Assembly: GCA_910574455.1 (NCBI GenBank) | Contig: CAJSYZ010000012.1 | Coordinates: 43,317 to 107,316, forward strand | Direction of reading: 5' to 3' | DNA: 64,000 bases | Source: Trichaptum fuscoviolaceum | Lineage: Eukaryota; Basidiomycota; Agaricomycetes; Hymenochaetales; Trichaptaceae | Shown: one piece after another, positions 16,960 through 29,371 of the stretch | How the letters are laid out: the number at the start of each line of letters is the position of its first letter | Numbering within the stretch: position 1 is the first letter of the stretch | The notes under the pieces: model-generated | Databases searched by the model: none | Seen by the model: only the letters and a program-made list of their open reading frames with translations | Told to the model about the DNA's origin: nothing | Made by a program: the position numbers and the translations under genes

Positions 16960-19900
16960 CCTTGCGAGGTCTCAGGCTTACAATTTTATCACGCATCCAT
17001 TCACCCTTCCCATCCACCCTACTCTCAGTCTAGAGGGACTCAATAATTTACAAATCAATGGAATTTTATTGTCATCGTATCAGCTGCCTGTTTGATACCA
17101 AAGACTTACGGCATCCATTCTATTGTTCGGTAACTTCGGTTGCTGAGTTCGCCACTGGTTGTTTTTTTTTCTGATGGGCAAGTACAACAACTGGATGAGA
17201 CTAGCGCGAATGCGTCTTTTCCTCCTTCCATCGTAATAGTCCACCGGTCGCTCACGCGCTGCAAGTACACAGAGGATCATGTCAGGTAAGTTCACCAAAT
17301 TGCTGCGCTTCAGTTTGCAAACGACTTAACTATCATCACAGTGCTCCACGAACTGAACTCGATTTCGTCAACTGCAGATGATTCATCGACCGACTCATTC
17401 GAAGAGTCAGAATCGAATGTCGGTTCTAGTGACGTAGCCGCTGCAGATGGTATGTGACAATCAATCTTACTGAACGTTGGAGGAAATTGAAACCTGTATA
17501 GCATCTGCACGATCAACATACGTTCTACTCGAGAAACTCCTAACGACCGTTCAAGGACTGCAAAGCTCAATGGAAGTCTTGGTCAAAAATACTATGCCAA
17601 AGGATAATGATTCTCAGAATGGTGCGTTGTCCGTTTCGATCCCAACATGAGTAAATATCTAGGAAATGTCCATAGGCGGAAAGTCATGGCCGGAAGCAAA
17701 AAGCGACTTTCAAACGAGAATTGACGACTTGAGAAGGTGAGCTCGGTGTGGTATTTGGATTACTTTGTTCTAACGTTCGCTTTAGCAGCTTTCATTTTTT
17801 CACGACAGAAGTAATCATGAGTACATTCTCGGTCCACATTATTGCTCACATCATAAATCTAGTTGACCAACCTTGAAGAACACTACAATATGGTTGGTGG
17901 AGGTCAAAAGATCATTGATTCGTCGAAGACTTTCCGATCAAAGTTGTCTACATTTTTGGGTGCAGTTTCGATGGTTGTTACACTGACGTGGGATGCACGA
18001 TATGGTTTGTTTGAACTCCTCGTTCCTCTCAATGTTAAACGCTGAAGACGAATCTTCGGAAAGAGGACATGGAGGGCGTGAGGCGATCAATGCGGGAGCT
18101 TTCAACATGCTTCACCGCTTTTCGCGATAGCCTATACTTCCAAAAGCACGCTTTCTACTTCGAGGCGGTAAAGCACTGTCACGATATCTTGGTCGTACGT
18201 CTTCGACTATCTGATTGAAAAGCTCAATGGTATTGACTGTGTGAGGCGTGACAGACTGCAACTTTCCTCCAAGAAACACGATCTCAGAACGCATTTCGCA
18301 AGCCACGAACGCATCTCAATTACCTCTTCGATGACTTTATCCCTAAGCTAGAGTTAGCTATGAATGATGTCATTATTGAGCTTCGATCGTTCAGAGAGAA
18401 ATGTGGGTGAATACTGCCCTCGAGAACCCAACACTTATTCCAGAATCCATCAGCGCTGCCTTTCATCCATAGCGAATCCAAGGAGCGAGCAACAACCCGC
18501 TACATCTATATCACAACGATCGCGACGTTCTTTTCGAGCGTTACGGCGACCACACTCCAATACTCCTTCCAAGACACAACAACGACTCTCGGCGGATTAG
18601 TGAACCTGTTCTGGTTCATATCGCTGGTCTTCAGCGTCTCATCTGGAATCAACAGTCTTCTCGGTTTGACCTGGAGAAAGTCGACGATGTACGATTATTA
18701 TATATCTTTGCTTCAACGTCGCTTACGGCCTCTTGTAGATTTGAGCCGGAGAAGACACCTTCCGTGGTCAAGCTTTGGCTGGAGAAAGCGCCTTTGGTTT
18801 TCCTGATCATAGCTGCTATCACATTCGTTGTCGGTCTGAACCTTTACACCTACGTCTCATCACAGGTACGCAAAAGGGCTGTGACGCGAAAGTCTAACTA
18901 ACACAATTCATCTTTCATTAGCGTCTATTTGTTTCTGTTACCACGAATGTGTTTACTTTCGTACATGGACTGTGCCTTCTCCTTGTGGTCATGTGGTACC
19001 TCTGTCGACTACAGCAGGACAAACGCTGGACATTCTGGACGAAACGCACGGGGACCTTACTGTCGACCCTCATTGTTTGGTTCTTTCATCCCTTTTCAGC
19101 TGCTGGTACCCTTTTTGCATCTGCTTGTTATGCCATTTTCACTGTCCAGGTTTTATGCGTCAAGCTTTCTCTCATAAAGCTTAGGTTGTTCATAGCCACG
19201 ATAGAAATCCCTTGGGATCCGGTTAAGAGCAAAGAGGAGAGACGTCATTTTCTACGTTGTGTGTACTGGTGAGTATCTGCATAACTGATTGCGACTTCGG
19301 TTGACCACTGTAATTCAGGATGCTAGGCCACGATGATTCTGTTGCAAGTAAGAACATCTTAATGAGCAAAGGACGTGATTGGCCAGAACCGAGCCCGTTC
19401 GCGAGGGCCACCCGTTCCATCCTTATTCCGATCCAGGCCGTCCCCGGTAGATTGAGGAGCAAATTGCTTTCTTTTAGACAATACGTTGAAGACCAAAATC
19501 GCAATCTTTTACAATTGGAACACGAAATTCAGGGCAAATCCGAGGAAGATCTGGGAGTGATTCCGGACACGACGGGACAACAAAACTGGAAAGACGCTTA
19601 TCGCGCATCCTTCGAAACAAAGTTCGGAAATTTGGACCTGTTTGAGAAGGTAATGAAAGTTATCGAACCCACAAAGAGATGGCTGTAGGGATCATCACTC
19701 TTGAAATCATTGTAGTAATGAGTGCTCATCAACATTTTCGATAGATACACAGAATATGTTAGAGAGGATGTCCTCAGGAGACATCTAGGACGACTACTTT
19801 GGGGCTATCGGGAATTTGTGGACGACCTTTATGCTGTGCATCTTTCCACCTTACTGTCTACACTTCCGCGGATACCGCCTGAGCTGGTATTGGCTAACGT

Positions 19901-21320
19901 TAAAATCGTTGACACACGGCTTCTCTCTCATGGTGGGACTTCGGATGCCTGGAAAGGTGTTCAAGGCGACAATCTCGTTGTACTAAAGGCAATGCGCTAT
20001 TTCGAAAGAGCACAAACAGAAGCGAGTAGGCAAGTCGTAGAGGCAAGTTCTGTACCTAGTTTTCTGTATACCAGTAACTCAGCTGGCATAAACTTTGCAG
20101 ACAATAATACTCAGGGCACACTCGTGGAAGCAGTTTCAACATCCTAGTATCCTGCCATTCTTGGGATTCTCGTCTGCAGTAGAAGCGCCGTCCTTGCGAC
20201 TTACTCCTACAAGGGTCTCTCCCTGGATGGCAAACGGGAAAATGATCGACTACCTCAAGACAAGCCCACCTACTGATCGATTGTCGTTGGTGAGAGTTGT
20301 ATTTCTGAGGCATGCGAGCATTAAATACTGAACGTAATAAAGATATTGGGTATTGCTCGGGGAATACAATATCTACACAACTTGAGCCCCGCCGTAGTCC
20401 ACGGCGACCTTCGTGGGGTTCGTAACTTGTTGGTTTCGGTTTGACTGTATGGGACTAAACTATGTAACCTCTTTCAGTCTAATATCATTATTGATGACGA
20501 AGAGCGACCGAGAATCACAGACATCGGCATCGCGAGGATCTATCAACGTATTCATAGCAACGTGGACGAAGCGACGCGATGGCAAGCCCCGGAGTTGTTA
20601 ACTGGCGAACAAGTAAATTTTACTACGCAGTCTGACATATATGCGTTTGCTTGCGTTTGCATAGAGGTCAGTCTTCCACGCATATGCTAGCCCGCAAAGT
20701 AAGCACTTGCTGATGTCTCAACAGATCTTCTCACAAATGGTCCCTTTCTACGACCTCGATAATTTGCCGGCCAAGATGGAGGTGATCATCAAAGACGGTC
20801 GTCCATCACGTCTCCTTAACAAAACTTTGGAATTGGGTTTGACTGACGATGTCTGGAACCTCATAGAGAGCTGTTGGGTGAGAGATCCTAATGAACGGAA
20901 GAACATAGATGAGGTCGTTACCGTGATAGAGAACATAAGGCATCAGAGGGATATGTTAGATAATTTGGAGGCCGGCAATCCCCACTAAGAAGACCTAGAG
21001 CGTAAAGAGTGAGTAGTCTCTCTATAATTGAACTCGCCCTTGTCTGAAACTCACTCACTATCAGGTCTCTGAGCAAGAACCCGTGATCCTGATGATAATG
21101 ACCCCTGACGAGAATATGACGAATTAGTATTGGAATAGGACCGCGCTACGCTGCCTTTATCCGGGTCAAAAGCTTTTTGGTTGAACTACTGAATGCCCCT
21201 GAGAAATTATGCTATTCAAATGATCACGGCGATTTCATTTCTATATCAAGGTGCATCGAAGGAATCGCTGCTTCTTCGGGTGTTATTCAATCTTTACATT
21301 TTTTAGTTATCACCTCGTTT
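16960..21320 (+). repeat. Right arm of the ~4.4-kb inverted duplication
   Basis: Plus-strand counterpart of 650-5040. Similarity begins in the upstream flank (about 16960; the CCCTTCCCATCCACCC block is shared with the left arm), runs through the whole kinase gene, and continues past the stop into the 3' flank to about 21320. Confidence 0.85.
17279..20988 (+). CDS. Membrane-anchored TKL-like protein kinase (copy 2)
   Basis: Inverted paralogue of the gene at 997-4713 with the same exon plan. ATG at 17279 lies in a 7-nt first exon before GTAAGT; stop at 20986-20988 after GNPH. Order: acidic Ser-rich N-terminus (17340-17450), helical region (17500-18410), five hydrophobic segments (about 18490-19160), linker (19320-19690), kinase domain (about 19900-20985). 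Motifs: glycine-loop-like GGTSDAWKG, VVLK lysine, VVHGDLRG, intron, SNIIIDD with the catalytic Asn, TDIG instead of TDFG, QAPELLTGE. I found no frame break in the conserved parts, so both twins may be functional. With the ABC transporter between them they form a mirrored unit. Joint regulation is possible because the promoters were duplicated too, but that is inference. Confidence 0.82.
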
Positions 21321-21454
21321 GGATGCGTATCTCAAATGTTCTCAGCCTACCTCTGGTGCAGGCCACTAAGAGTTATGTTATGGCACTTGAGACAATGAAT
21401 CATAAGTTCTGCAACCGGCCGGTTCAACTGTAGCCAATGTACTGTTATGTGCAT

Positions 21455-21499
21455 GCCGACGGCGGACAGATTGGCGCTGATTAAGCGCCCGAAGTCGGC
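21455..21499. repeat. Nested hairpin upstream of the aldo/keto reductase
   Basis: Outer arms GCCGAC (21455-21460) and GTCGGC (21494-21499) enclose an inner hairpin GGCGCT-GATTA-AGCGCC (21473-21489). It lies about 65 bases before the next ATG and could be a regulatory inverted repeat. A related GGGCGCTTAAT...AGCGCC sequence occurs at 39367-39394. Confidence 0.5.
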
Positions 21500-21562
21500 A
21501 AATCGGATTAAGAGCAGAATGACTTAGTAAGTCAAGCAAGCACCTCTTTCACTTTGACTTCC

Positions 21563-23212
21563 ATGGCACGGCTAACGATATCGTCGACAATCAAGCTCTC
21601 TTCGGGCTACGACATTCCAGCTCTTGGGCTTGGAGTATACCAAAACCACTCCTGTGTTCCCGCCGTCGAGGCTGCGCTCAAGCATGGCTACCGGTTCGTT
21701 ATCTTTCGCCTTGAAGCAACTCACCCTCACGGTGACGCAAAAGACACATCGACACCGCGCAGATGTATCGGAACGAGGCTGACGTCGGGAAGGCTATTCA
21801 GCAGAGCGGGTTGAAGAGGGAGGATATCTTCGTGAGTGAGTACAAGCGTTCAGCTCATTGTTGAGTACTAGTAATCATCATTTTCGACGGCCTTTGAGAC
21901 AAGGGCAGATGCTGCTTGACTCTGTCCCTTCTCCCGCTCGCCAATTAAAAGCTGTATGAGCTATGCGCGGCGGTGCTGACATTCTTTGCTGAGACGCGCT
22001 CTGTTCAGTGAATCAAAGTTGTCGACCAGCGAAAGAGCTCTTTGCGTTGTTCGTTGCTCATATTGCTCATCTGAACACTTTCTATCCGACGACCTCTATT
22101 CTCTTATATACGAATTCCGTTCTCTGTTATATTTTCCATCCCGTGCCTATATCTATTGAAATCTCTCGGCCCCTGATTCTTACCTCTGTCACCCTCAGCG
22201 ACGAAGATTATACACAGCTCGCATGGATCAGAGTCAACCTTGCGAGTTGTCGAAGAGAGCCTAGATAAACTCGGTTTCAGTGAGTCCTGACAATACTCTT
22301 TGACATGGTCTTGTCTGGCTAATTGTTACTGTTTGTGTTCTCCTCTTTCCACCCGATAATTCCACGATCATTCGGAACGAAACTCGGACTCACTACGGCT
22401 TTCGACGACCATGATTGCATGCCTTTAGGCTACATCGATCTGTACCTCATCCATTCACCACTGTCCGGAAAGGAGAAGCGGCTCCAGACGTACGTTTCCC
22501 TGCTACAAAAGAGAGACGAGGGAAAGATACGAACAGTCGGAGTCAGTAATTAGTGAGTATCTTGCATTACTTGCGAAAACTAATTAGTTTCTGAAATTAA
22601 CTATAGCGGCGTGAAACACCTCGAAGAGATTAAGGAAGCTGGATTAGAGACGCCCGCTGTCAATCAAATTGAGGTCTGTGCTCTTTCTTTGCTCAATGTT
22701 TGGGTCTATTAACCAATTCATCCCTCCCTTCGATACTGCCACTGCTATTGTAGCTTCACCCATTCTGTCAGCAAAAGCCGATCGTCGAGTACTGCCGCGC
22801 ACACGGGATAGCAGTCCAGGCTTACTGTCCTCTCGTACGAGGAGACTTCTCGAGCCCGGTTCTACAGGAAATAGCGAAGAAGGTATGCTAGGTCACCTTC
22901 AAACCACTCATGTATATCAAGACTTATCGGATGGTTTCTAATAGAACAACAAAGACCCAGCGCAAGTCCTGGTTCGATGGTCTTTGCAGAAGGGGTAAGT
23001 CTTCAGTCGTTTCTCGATTTAACAATGATGACTGATATCTACCTCCGACACGAAGGTTCATCCCACTCCCTAAATCGTCGCACCCGGAGCGGGTAGTCTC
23101 GAACGCCGATGTCTACGACTTTGAGCTTTCGGAGGAAGACGTATCAGCTCTTGACGCACTGGATAAAGGTGATGCGGGTGCCATTAGCTGGAACCCGACC
23201 AATGCTCCATGA
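21563..23212 (+). CDS. Aldo/keto reductase (AKR family)
   Basis: NAD(P)H-dependent carbonyl reductase of the cytosolic AKR barrel family. The protein starts [15 protein letters not shown] and passes through the strand-1 motif [10 protein letters not shown]. All four catalytic residues are visible: Asp in HIDTAQ, Tyr in QMYRNEA, Lys in VTTKI, His in LIHSP. Later exons give [43 protein letters not shown] and end ISWNPTNAP, stop at 23210-23212. About seven exons; introns include 21836-22198 (363 nt) and 22280-22438 (159 nt), long for this window, while others are 50-80 nt. The gene looks intact. Substrate cannot be told from sequence. It could belong with the ABC transporter in a detoxification setting, but nothing shows co-regulation. 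Confidence 0.9.
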
Positions 23213-23820
23213 AATCTGGTCTCGTAATCAGTACATCGGAAAGTCATAAATAAATATCGGAATTTAATTGGAGTACCAATGGAGGTTTGAGGTACTGTAT
23301 GGTGTTGCAAATGCGCAATTGACAGAGTCGTGTTAGTGCGGCGAACGCCGACTCGGAAGTTCGTGAGCTAGAGTTTCCATTTTAAACGGACCGTGGGAGA
23401 ACTTGAATTGAACATGAACATGAGTTCGATTCACCATCAACGCGTGCGTCACTCTCTTCTGTGTCAAGCCAAGCAGAAATTAGACAACAGATGTCCCTAA
23501 ACTTGCGAATATTTGTTTCAAATAGTCTGTCAAGTACAGTTAAGCTAGTTTTTTTGCTACGATGGCTTCTCTCCTTCGAAAACTGGAAAGAAGAAAGTTG
23601 ACGATCAGTTGACAACCTCGTTCGGTCGGACATAGTTCAAAGTAGTGTCCATATGTCCTTGACATTGTTGATTGCGCTTACGCGTCTAAGAAGCTGGCTT
23701 TTCCCGTATTAAAGGTGCGTCCGTCCAACAATGTCATGATCAAACGTCCTCATTTTCCTCGCCTAGCTGTCGCCAATTCTCTGCAAGGATAATACAAAGT
23801 ACCAAGAAACAGCGGAAGAG
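23213..23820. other. Intergenic, no gene recognised
   Basis: Contains the 3' end of the reductase transcript and the promoter of the MYND gene. Short open frames on the minus strand (23382-23633) have no recognisable content. Confidence 0.4.
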
Positions 23821-25962
23821 ATGCCTCGTCGCGGAAATGCTACTCCTTCTAAAATTTCCTCTTCGGAAGGCTGGGGGGTAAGGACATTCCATCTATCCCG
23901 TTCTCCGCCGTCACTCAGCACCCGTAACCCCACAGTTCGCAGACGAAAGTATCAATAGAGCACTTGACGAGCTGAAAAGCTTTGCGTCTGAATCCCATAT
24001 TCCAAAAAATCTGCGCGACACACGCTTTGACCTTGTCTGTTCATTTATCGGAGAGGAAGTTCCACGGGAAGGTGTGGTCCTTAGGTCGACTGCCATCCGC
24101 TCTTCTTACTGCTTCACTATCCTCCGAAACCTCACGAGCTCTTGTACTGCCGAGGAGGCCGTTCCATATGCGCACCAATTTGCACTTTTGTGGACATGTG
24201 CTTTTGCGTGGGCGAGATACCTTTTCCGGGCCATCGACCGCCGTAAAACGAACGATATGGACAAAAGAATACGTATCCAACTCGCCCGCGGCATATCCCA
24301 CTTTCTGTCTATCTCAAGTCTTCTCAACGAGACGGTGGAGCGCTTGCGTGAAGAGAGCGTGCTGAACTTCATTGCGGACTTCTGGGCGATGGAATCCAAT
24401 GTTCCGGAGATAATGGACGAGTTAGCTGATGCCCTCAACTCATGTGCTCCTTGTATCATTCTTAGTGCCGAACTGAACGTGCTGTTAGACAGGATAGAAA
24501 TGACCATTGGGACCGCAGATAAGGTCGCATTACGCTGCATAGGAAACGCGCGACTGTCAACACAGAATATAAGACCCGGAGAAGCACCTAACTTCATTGG
24601 TCACTACGATGTGCTATATACGATGATCATGAAGCAGCCGAACCACTCCATCAGCAAAGCGATCCTGGACGCGGGCGTTGTTCCTTTCTTATTCGAATCC
24701 TTATCTCCTTCGATTAACGGGAGAAATTCGGACGACATATCCGCCCACCACCGCAGCTGGATTGCACTTTGCGCGGTAACGCTGCTACGTATTTACAAGA
24801 CTTCAGGAAATGGAGTATCCTGGATGCGCCAAGGCTTTCAAGGTGACCAGGTTGGAGTGCTCTTCGTGATGGGTAAACTTTACGATCGTTTGAACCTATT
24901 TGAGCGGAATGTTCTTATGGACGCATTCTCCGAAACCATCCTTCCAAGCATGCATCTAGCCGATATAGCATTACCCACGCTTCGAGGAATGAGAAGGTTT
25001 TTCGAGAATCCGAGTCAGAACGGAGATTTTCCGGCTAGATTCACACCCCTGTGGGCCGAGCTCGAGATTTGTCTATTAGAGCACGCTATTCTCAGGCATA
25101 CGCATGCCTTGGGAAATGCAAATGTGTATTGTGATAACGTGCGTCCCAATACCATCTCGCAACATATCATGCTCACCTTCTCTCTCCTCAGGTCCTCTGC
25201 CACACGAAGATGTCGTTACGTGCGCTCCGTCGATGTGCAGGATGCCATCTCGCAATGTACTGCTCGCGGCGCTGCCAAAGGTCCGCGTGGAGTTCCGGTC
25301 ACAGAACGAAATGCGGAGAGATTTCCAGACATGAGCGTACGTACACAAATCTACGAAATGATCAATAAACAAAATTGAGCAACCGTTCCTTAGACGCGCA
25401 TGCTGCGATCTCGACGAACGATAGAAGCTACCTCCTGCACTGGGTTATCACTCAGCTGTCGCCCCTTGTCCCAGCTCTTCGCCGAATTGCTCACGTGCAA
25501 TTCCGTCAAACTCCTTTCGTGAAGGTTGGCCTCTACGTCGACCTAAGTCGCCGGCCGGCGACAGTGCTTATGCATCCGCTCCAGCAATGCCTTTACGCGG
25601 CTGAGAGCTACGATATGCAGACACCGCACGCAATGCACTTCAGGGAACTGGCGATGCAGAGAGTGGAGCATGGAAATGGCAGCGCAACGATGCTGACGAT
25701 CCGGTGCAGAAACAAGCGTGGCATAGGCCTCCACTATGCCATTGTGGATTTGGAGAAGAACCCGCCTGAGGTTCAGCGAAGGAACGCCGACTCGGCCAGA
25801 CTGTGCTGCGAGGACCATAACGGAAATCTCATCGTCGCGATGAGGGATAAAATCGATCTGGTCATTGATGAATTGAAGGGGGCTGCGATACTTGAAGAAA
25901 AGAATATATGGTCGCCTGGCTTTCTGCGTGCCCATGTTCGGGCTGCATTAAATCTTGCTTGA
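23821..25962 (+). CDS. MYND-type zinc-finger protein (family member A)
   Basis: Four exons by hand: 23821-23877, 23936-25138, 25192-25336 and 25394-25962, which join in frame to 657 codons. The large exon codes for a helical, repeat-like region. Exon 3 carries the MYND finger, CAGCHLAMYCSRRCQ then W and H-x3-C; it is read only when the 53-nt intron 25139-25191 and the intron 25337-25393 are removed, since the unspliced frame destroys it. The first C-x2-C pair of a full MYND domain is not obvious, as also in the paralogue at 40262. The C-terminal ~190 residues form an unassigned domain shared with that paralogue. MYND fingers bind proline-rich peptides; a regulatory or scaffold role is inferred. 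A decayed tandem copy follows at 27237. Confidence 0.82.
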
Positions 25963-26640
25963 CAATTCTACTTGATGTATGTATGTACAGTATATACTTC
26001 AGATAATCTTGACACGAAACAGAAAATGCCATTATTTGCTGCTACTCAATGACCACGCAATCATCAATACATTGAGGGAAAATAACTGCATAATCAACAC
26101 CACCAACCACGTCTGGTGCGCATTTGTCTGATCACTTGAACCATCTCCTGCAAGAATGGTGAATCCATGAGACAAAGGCCATATTTCTACCTTCCTCAAT
26201 AGATCATTCACTTTATGTATGTTGCTGCTAAAGGTCTACGCAATCTTCCGAGGCAAAGCATTAAGAGATAATAATGGTACAATCAGAACTTTGAGCAAAC
26301 ACGTAAGACGCCTGGAGCGTATTCGTCCGACTCTGGAACTGTCTTCTGTAATAAAGGGTGAGTTTATGAGACAAAATCCATATTTATACCATCCTCCAAA
26401 TCAGACAGCTTGTCTGAATCTGTAGGCATGCCGTTCTTTTCGAGATCCGCTCCGAGAGCTGAGCTTGCGCAAAACCAAAAAAAATGTTGTCGTTAAGTTT
26501 TGGAAGTAATCCAAGATTGCGAACCTTGCTGAACTGAGTCCGATCCAGCTCTTGCTTGTTTTATCCTATATTGGTTCATATATTCACGGCCTTTGGGAGT
26601 TCCGCTAAGAGCTTGACTAGGTATTAAAGGTTGATAGTTC
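25963..26640. other. Intergenic with a short direct repeat
   Basis: No gene is seen. Two imperfect copies of a phrase resembling ATGAGACAAA-CCATATTT-TACC occur near 26167 and 26368, suggesting a small local duplication. Confidence 0.4.
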
Positions 26641-27010
26641 GCCGTCGGTGTGCTACCGTGTCCAAACATGGACAAATAATGACACTGGGGCACTCGCTGA
26701 CCCTGCCAGTGAATTTTGCATTCAACTTGGCGAAAAAGTCAAAGCACTCGTATCTTCTAACCCAAGTTGTCCCTTTTCTGTCGAACTCGCCCTTACCTGA
26801 AAGTCACCATCATGTCTCCGAGAAAGAACTCAGTATCCTGATGATATCGACGACAAGATGAATGAATTAGTACTGGAATGGGCCGGGGCTGCGGTCTTTT
26901 ATCTGGGTCAAAAGCTTTTTTTGGTTAAATTACGAGGTGCATTGAAGGAAGAGCTGTTTTCTTCGAATATCCATTTTCTGGGCCTTCTGGCTGTTGCCTC
27001 TTTTTTTTTA
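26640..27010 (+). repeat. Third, degenerate copy of the kinase 3' flank
   Basis: From about 26770 the sequence matches the region just downstream of both kinase genes: GAACTCGCCCTT, then a CTGATGATA segment, then GGGTCAAAAGCTTTTT, then GTGCATTGAAGGAA and TTCTTCGAATATCCATTTTC. The final part resembles the left arm more than the right. No kinase coding sequence accompanies it, so it is a dispersed fragment of the duplicated unit. Confidence 0.7.
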
Positions 27011-27236
27011 TTGTGTCAAGCTTCAAAGGTCCGTGAAGCGCTTTGCATCTCTCATGATCATGCTCATTGCTCATTGATCATTCACTCGCGAGGAGCCTTC
27101 TTGACATGACAACGCACGTCGTCGGCTTGCCTACGCCTATACATATGTTGAGCAGGCCGTTCCCCGACGTCTGAGTCTGAGTCATCGTAACAGCTACGAC
27201 GGCCCAGGCCCTCACCATCAGCATCCATCCATCCTC

Positions 27237-29371
27237 CTGGCTGCATGCTGCTTCACTATAATCGTTCCGTCCTCCGAAACGTAACATTCACGATGAATTC
27301 GTGATACAAATGGTCTGGTCGATTAGTCGAATGGGCGATATTGGTCTGGTCGATTGACCAGTGAACAGGGTCATTCTCCACTGGTGTATGTGCGCCGATT
27401 CGTACGACGAATATGCCAGTGGCCCCCGTGCCTTGGCCTTTTACGTGGGCCCGGACAAGATGGGGATGGGTTATACCTTCGCCAGGAGATGAGCCGCTTC
27501 CGCCATCTATAACTCGAAGACGAACAACCAGGAACGGTGAATCAGCGGATAGCGATCAAAGCTCGCCCGCAGGATAGCGAACTTCGCGACCGCCTTTGCG
27601 TTTTCCAAGACAGACAGGTTACAGTAAGTAAGCGTGTTTCCGTCGACGCCAGCCTGAGCGTGTTGCGCTGAGCTTCATCACGGAGGGCGGCGGCGTTCTG
27701 CGCTCCGGAGTCAGACGTTGTTCCTGAGATACAGCATTGGACGAGAACGCCCTCAACGCCTGCGGTCTCACGTCGGATAGGCGCGAGCTCGATGGGATGG
27801 GATGGTAGACAGGATACATAAACGTGGTAGGTGGGATTGAAGAGAAGAGCTGTGCAGTACACTCCAGCGACTGTCGATGCAGAATATCACTCCTGGAGAC
27901 ACACGACGCACGGCGCACTGGTCCTACGGCACTACAATACACTATTCACGATGCTCATGCAGCAGGCCGCACGCTGCGGGATCACGCACGCTATCAATTA
28001 TCAGCAAAAAGCCATCTTCGACGCGAGCCGTTCTTTTTTTTCATATTCTCATCCTCCTCTCCAACCGTGACGATTCGCGGGACGACATCTCCGCCTGCAA
28101 TTCACTGTCAGTATATCTCCATCTGTGTGTTGGTGTGTCTTTCTACCGGAAACTTCAGGAGATAGGATAGGCCCGGGATAGTGTGGATAGCGTGCATGGA
28201 TGGATGCGAGTGACCCAGGTTTGGGTTTGGGTCGGTGTCGGGGTACTGGTCATTGTTCGAGATGGGCAGAACTTTCTAGTCGATCTCTTGAACCAGAACT
28301 ATCGGCGAAATCTAGTGTGGACGCGCATTCTATGAAACGATCCTTCCTTCCTCAAATACATCTTGCCCATTTATGTAACTGCAAGAGGACGAGAGGAGAA
28401 GAGTTCTTCGAACGAAAATCCGGAGCCACGGGCCACGGCCACGGGAAATCTTCCGTTTGGACAGTGACGGTTTCGTGGACCATTTGGGTCTCCGAGCTCG
28501 ATTTTGATTTTGAGGAAGAGAACATGTCTGTCTGTTAGGGCATGCATGGCGATTCTGCACGCTGTGAGATAACGTACGTCGGTCCTAAGACGAGCTCTTG
28601 CAGCTTACAGTAATAAGCTCGGTCACCTGCATATGTATGTATTCTTTCCGCTCTTTCCGCAGATCGCCCCGCCCTGCGACACGAAATCGAGGTAAAGGAT
28701 GTCTGTCGTTGGCATGAGCATCCGTACGGCCGATGACCCGGCTGCGAGATCGCCAATGCCAAAGCCGGTGTACTGCTCGTAAGCCGCGAAGCTGCCCACA
28801 GGTCCGCGTCGATGTCCGGTTGTGCAGACGTCCGGGCACTGGGACGGCCGGGAACGCGGGGATGTTTCGAGACATGGGCGTGAGCGTACGTATACAGTAC
28901 TATCGATGAAATGATTTAGTTAAATATGCATGTATGTGGGGAGAATGACACGGTTCCGCAGACGCGCAGCAGCTGCATGCTGCGAACTCGAGTCGATGTC
29001 GACGGGCGACGGACGATGGAAGCTACCTCCGCTATGCGGATAAGAAGCGCGATACATACATAGGTTGACGTCGCACGTACTATACTGCACTTGGTGGATC
29101 TGGATCTGGCCATGGGCATGAAGAGAGTCATTCGAGCGAGGAGACAGCGTCACAGCAGCGCAACTTTGCTGAAGACGATTCGGTGCAACGACAAGCGTGG
29201 CGTGAGGCTTCGCTATGTATCCGGTTGTGGATTCAAGAGGGTCAGGCGTCGCGGGCAGGCTGCGCCCTCATCGATCGTTCGATCTGGTCTGGGTCATTGA
29301 GGATGTGAAGAAGGCCTGCGATACGTGAAGAAAGAAATATGGTGGTCTCTCGGCCGGGCTGCATTGAATGA
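27237..29371 (+). pseudogene. Decayed tandem copy of the MYND gene at 23821
   Basis: Collinear DNA similarity to 24100-25962, with numerous indels and no long intact frame. Matching blocks include 27250-27290 (CCTCCGAAAC...), 27645-27730 (GCGTGTTGCGCTGAGCTTCATCACGG), 27925-28020 (CACTACAATACACTATTCACGATGCTCATGCAGCAG), 28290-28370, 28785-29040 (including the GAGCGTACGTA splice-donor region) and 29120-29371 (GTGCAACGACAAGCGTGGCGTGAGG; final GGGCTGCATTGAATGA). The MYND finger is scrambled. Order and orientation match the upstream gene, so it is a tandem duplicate that lost function. Confidence 0.85.
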
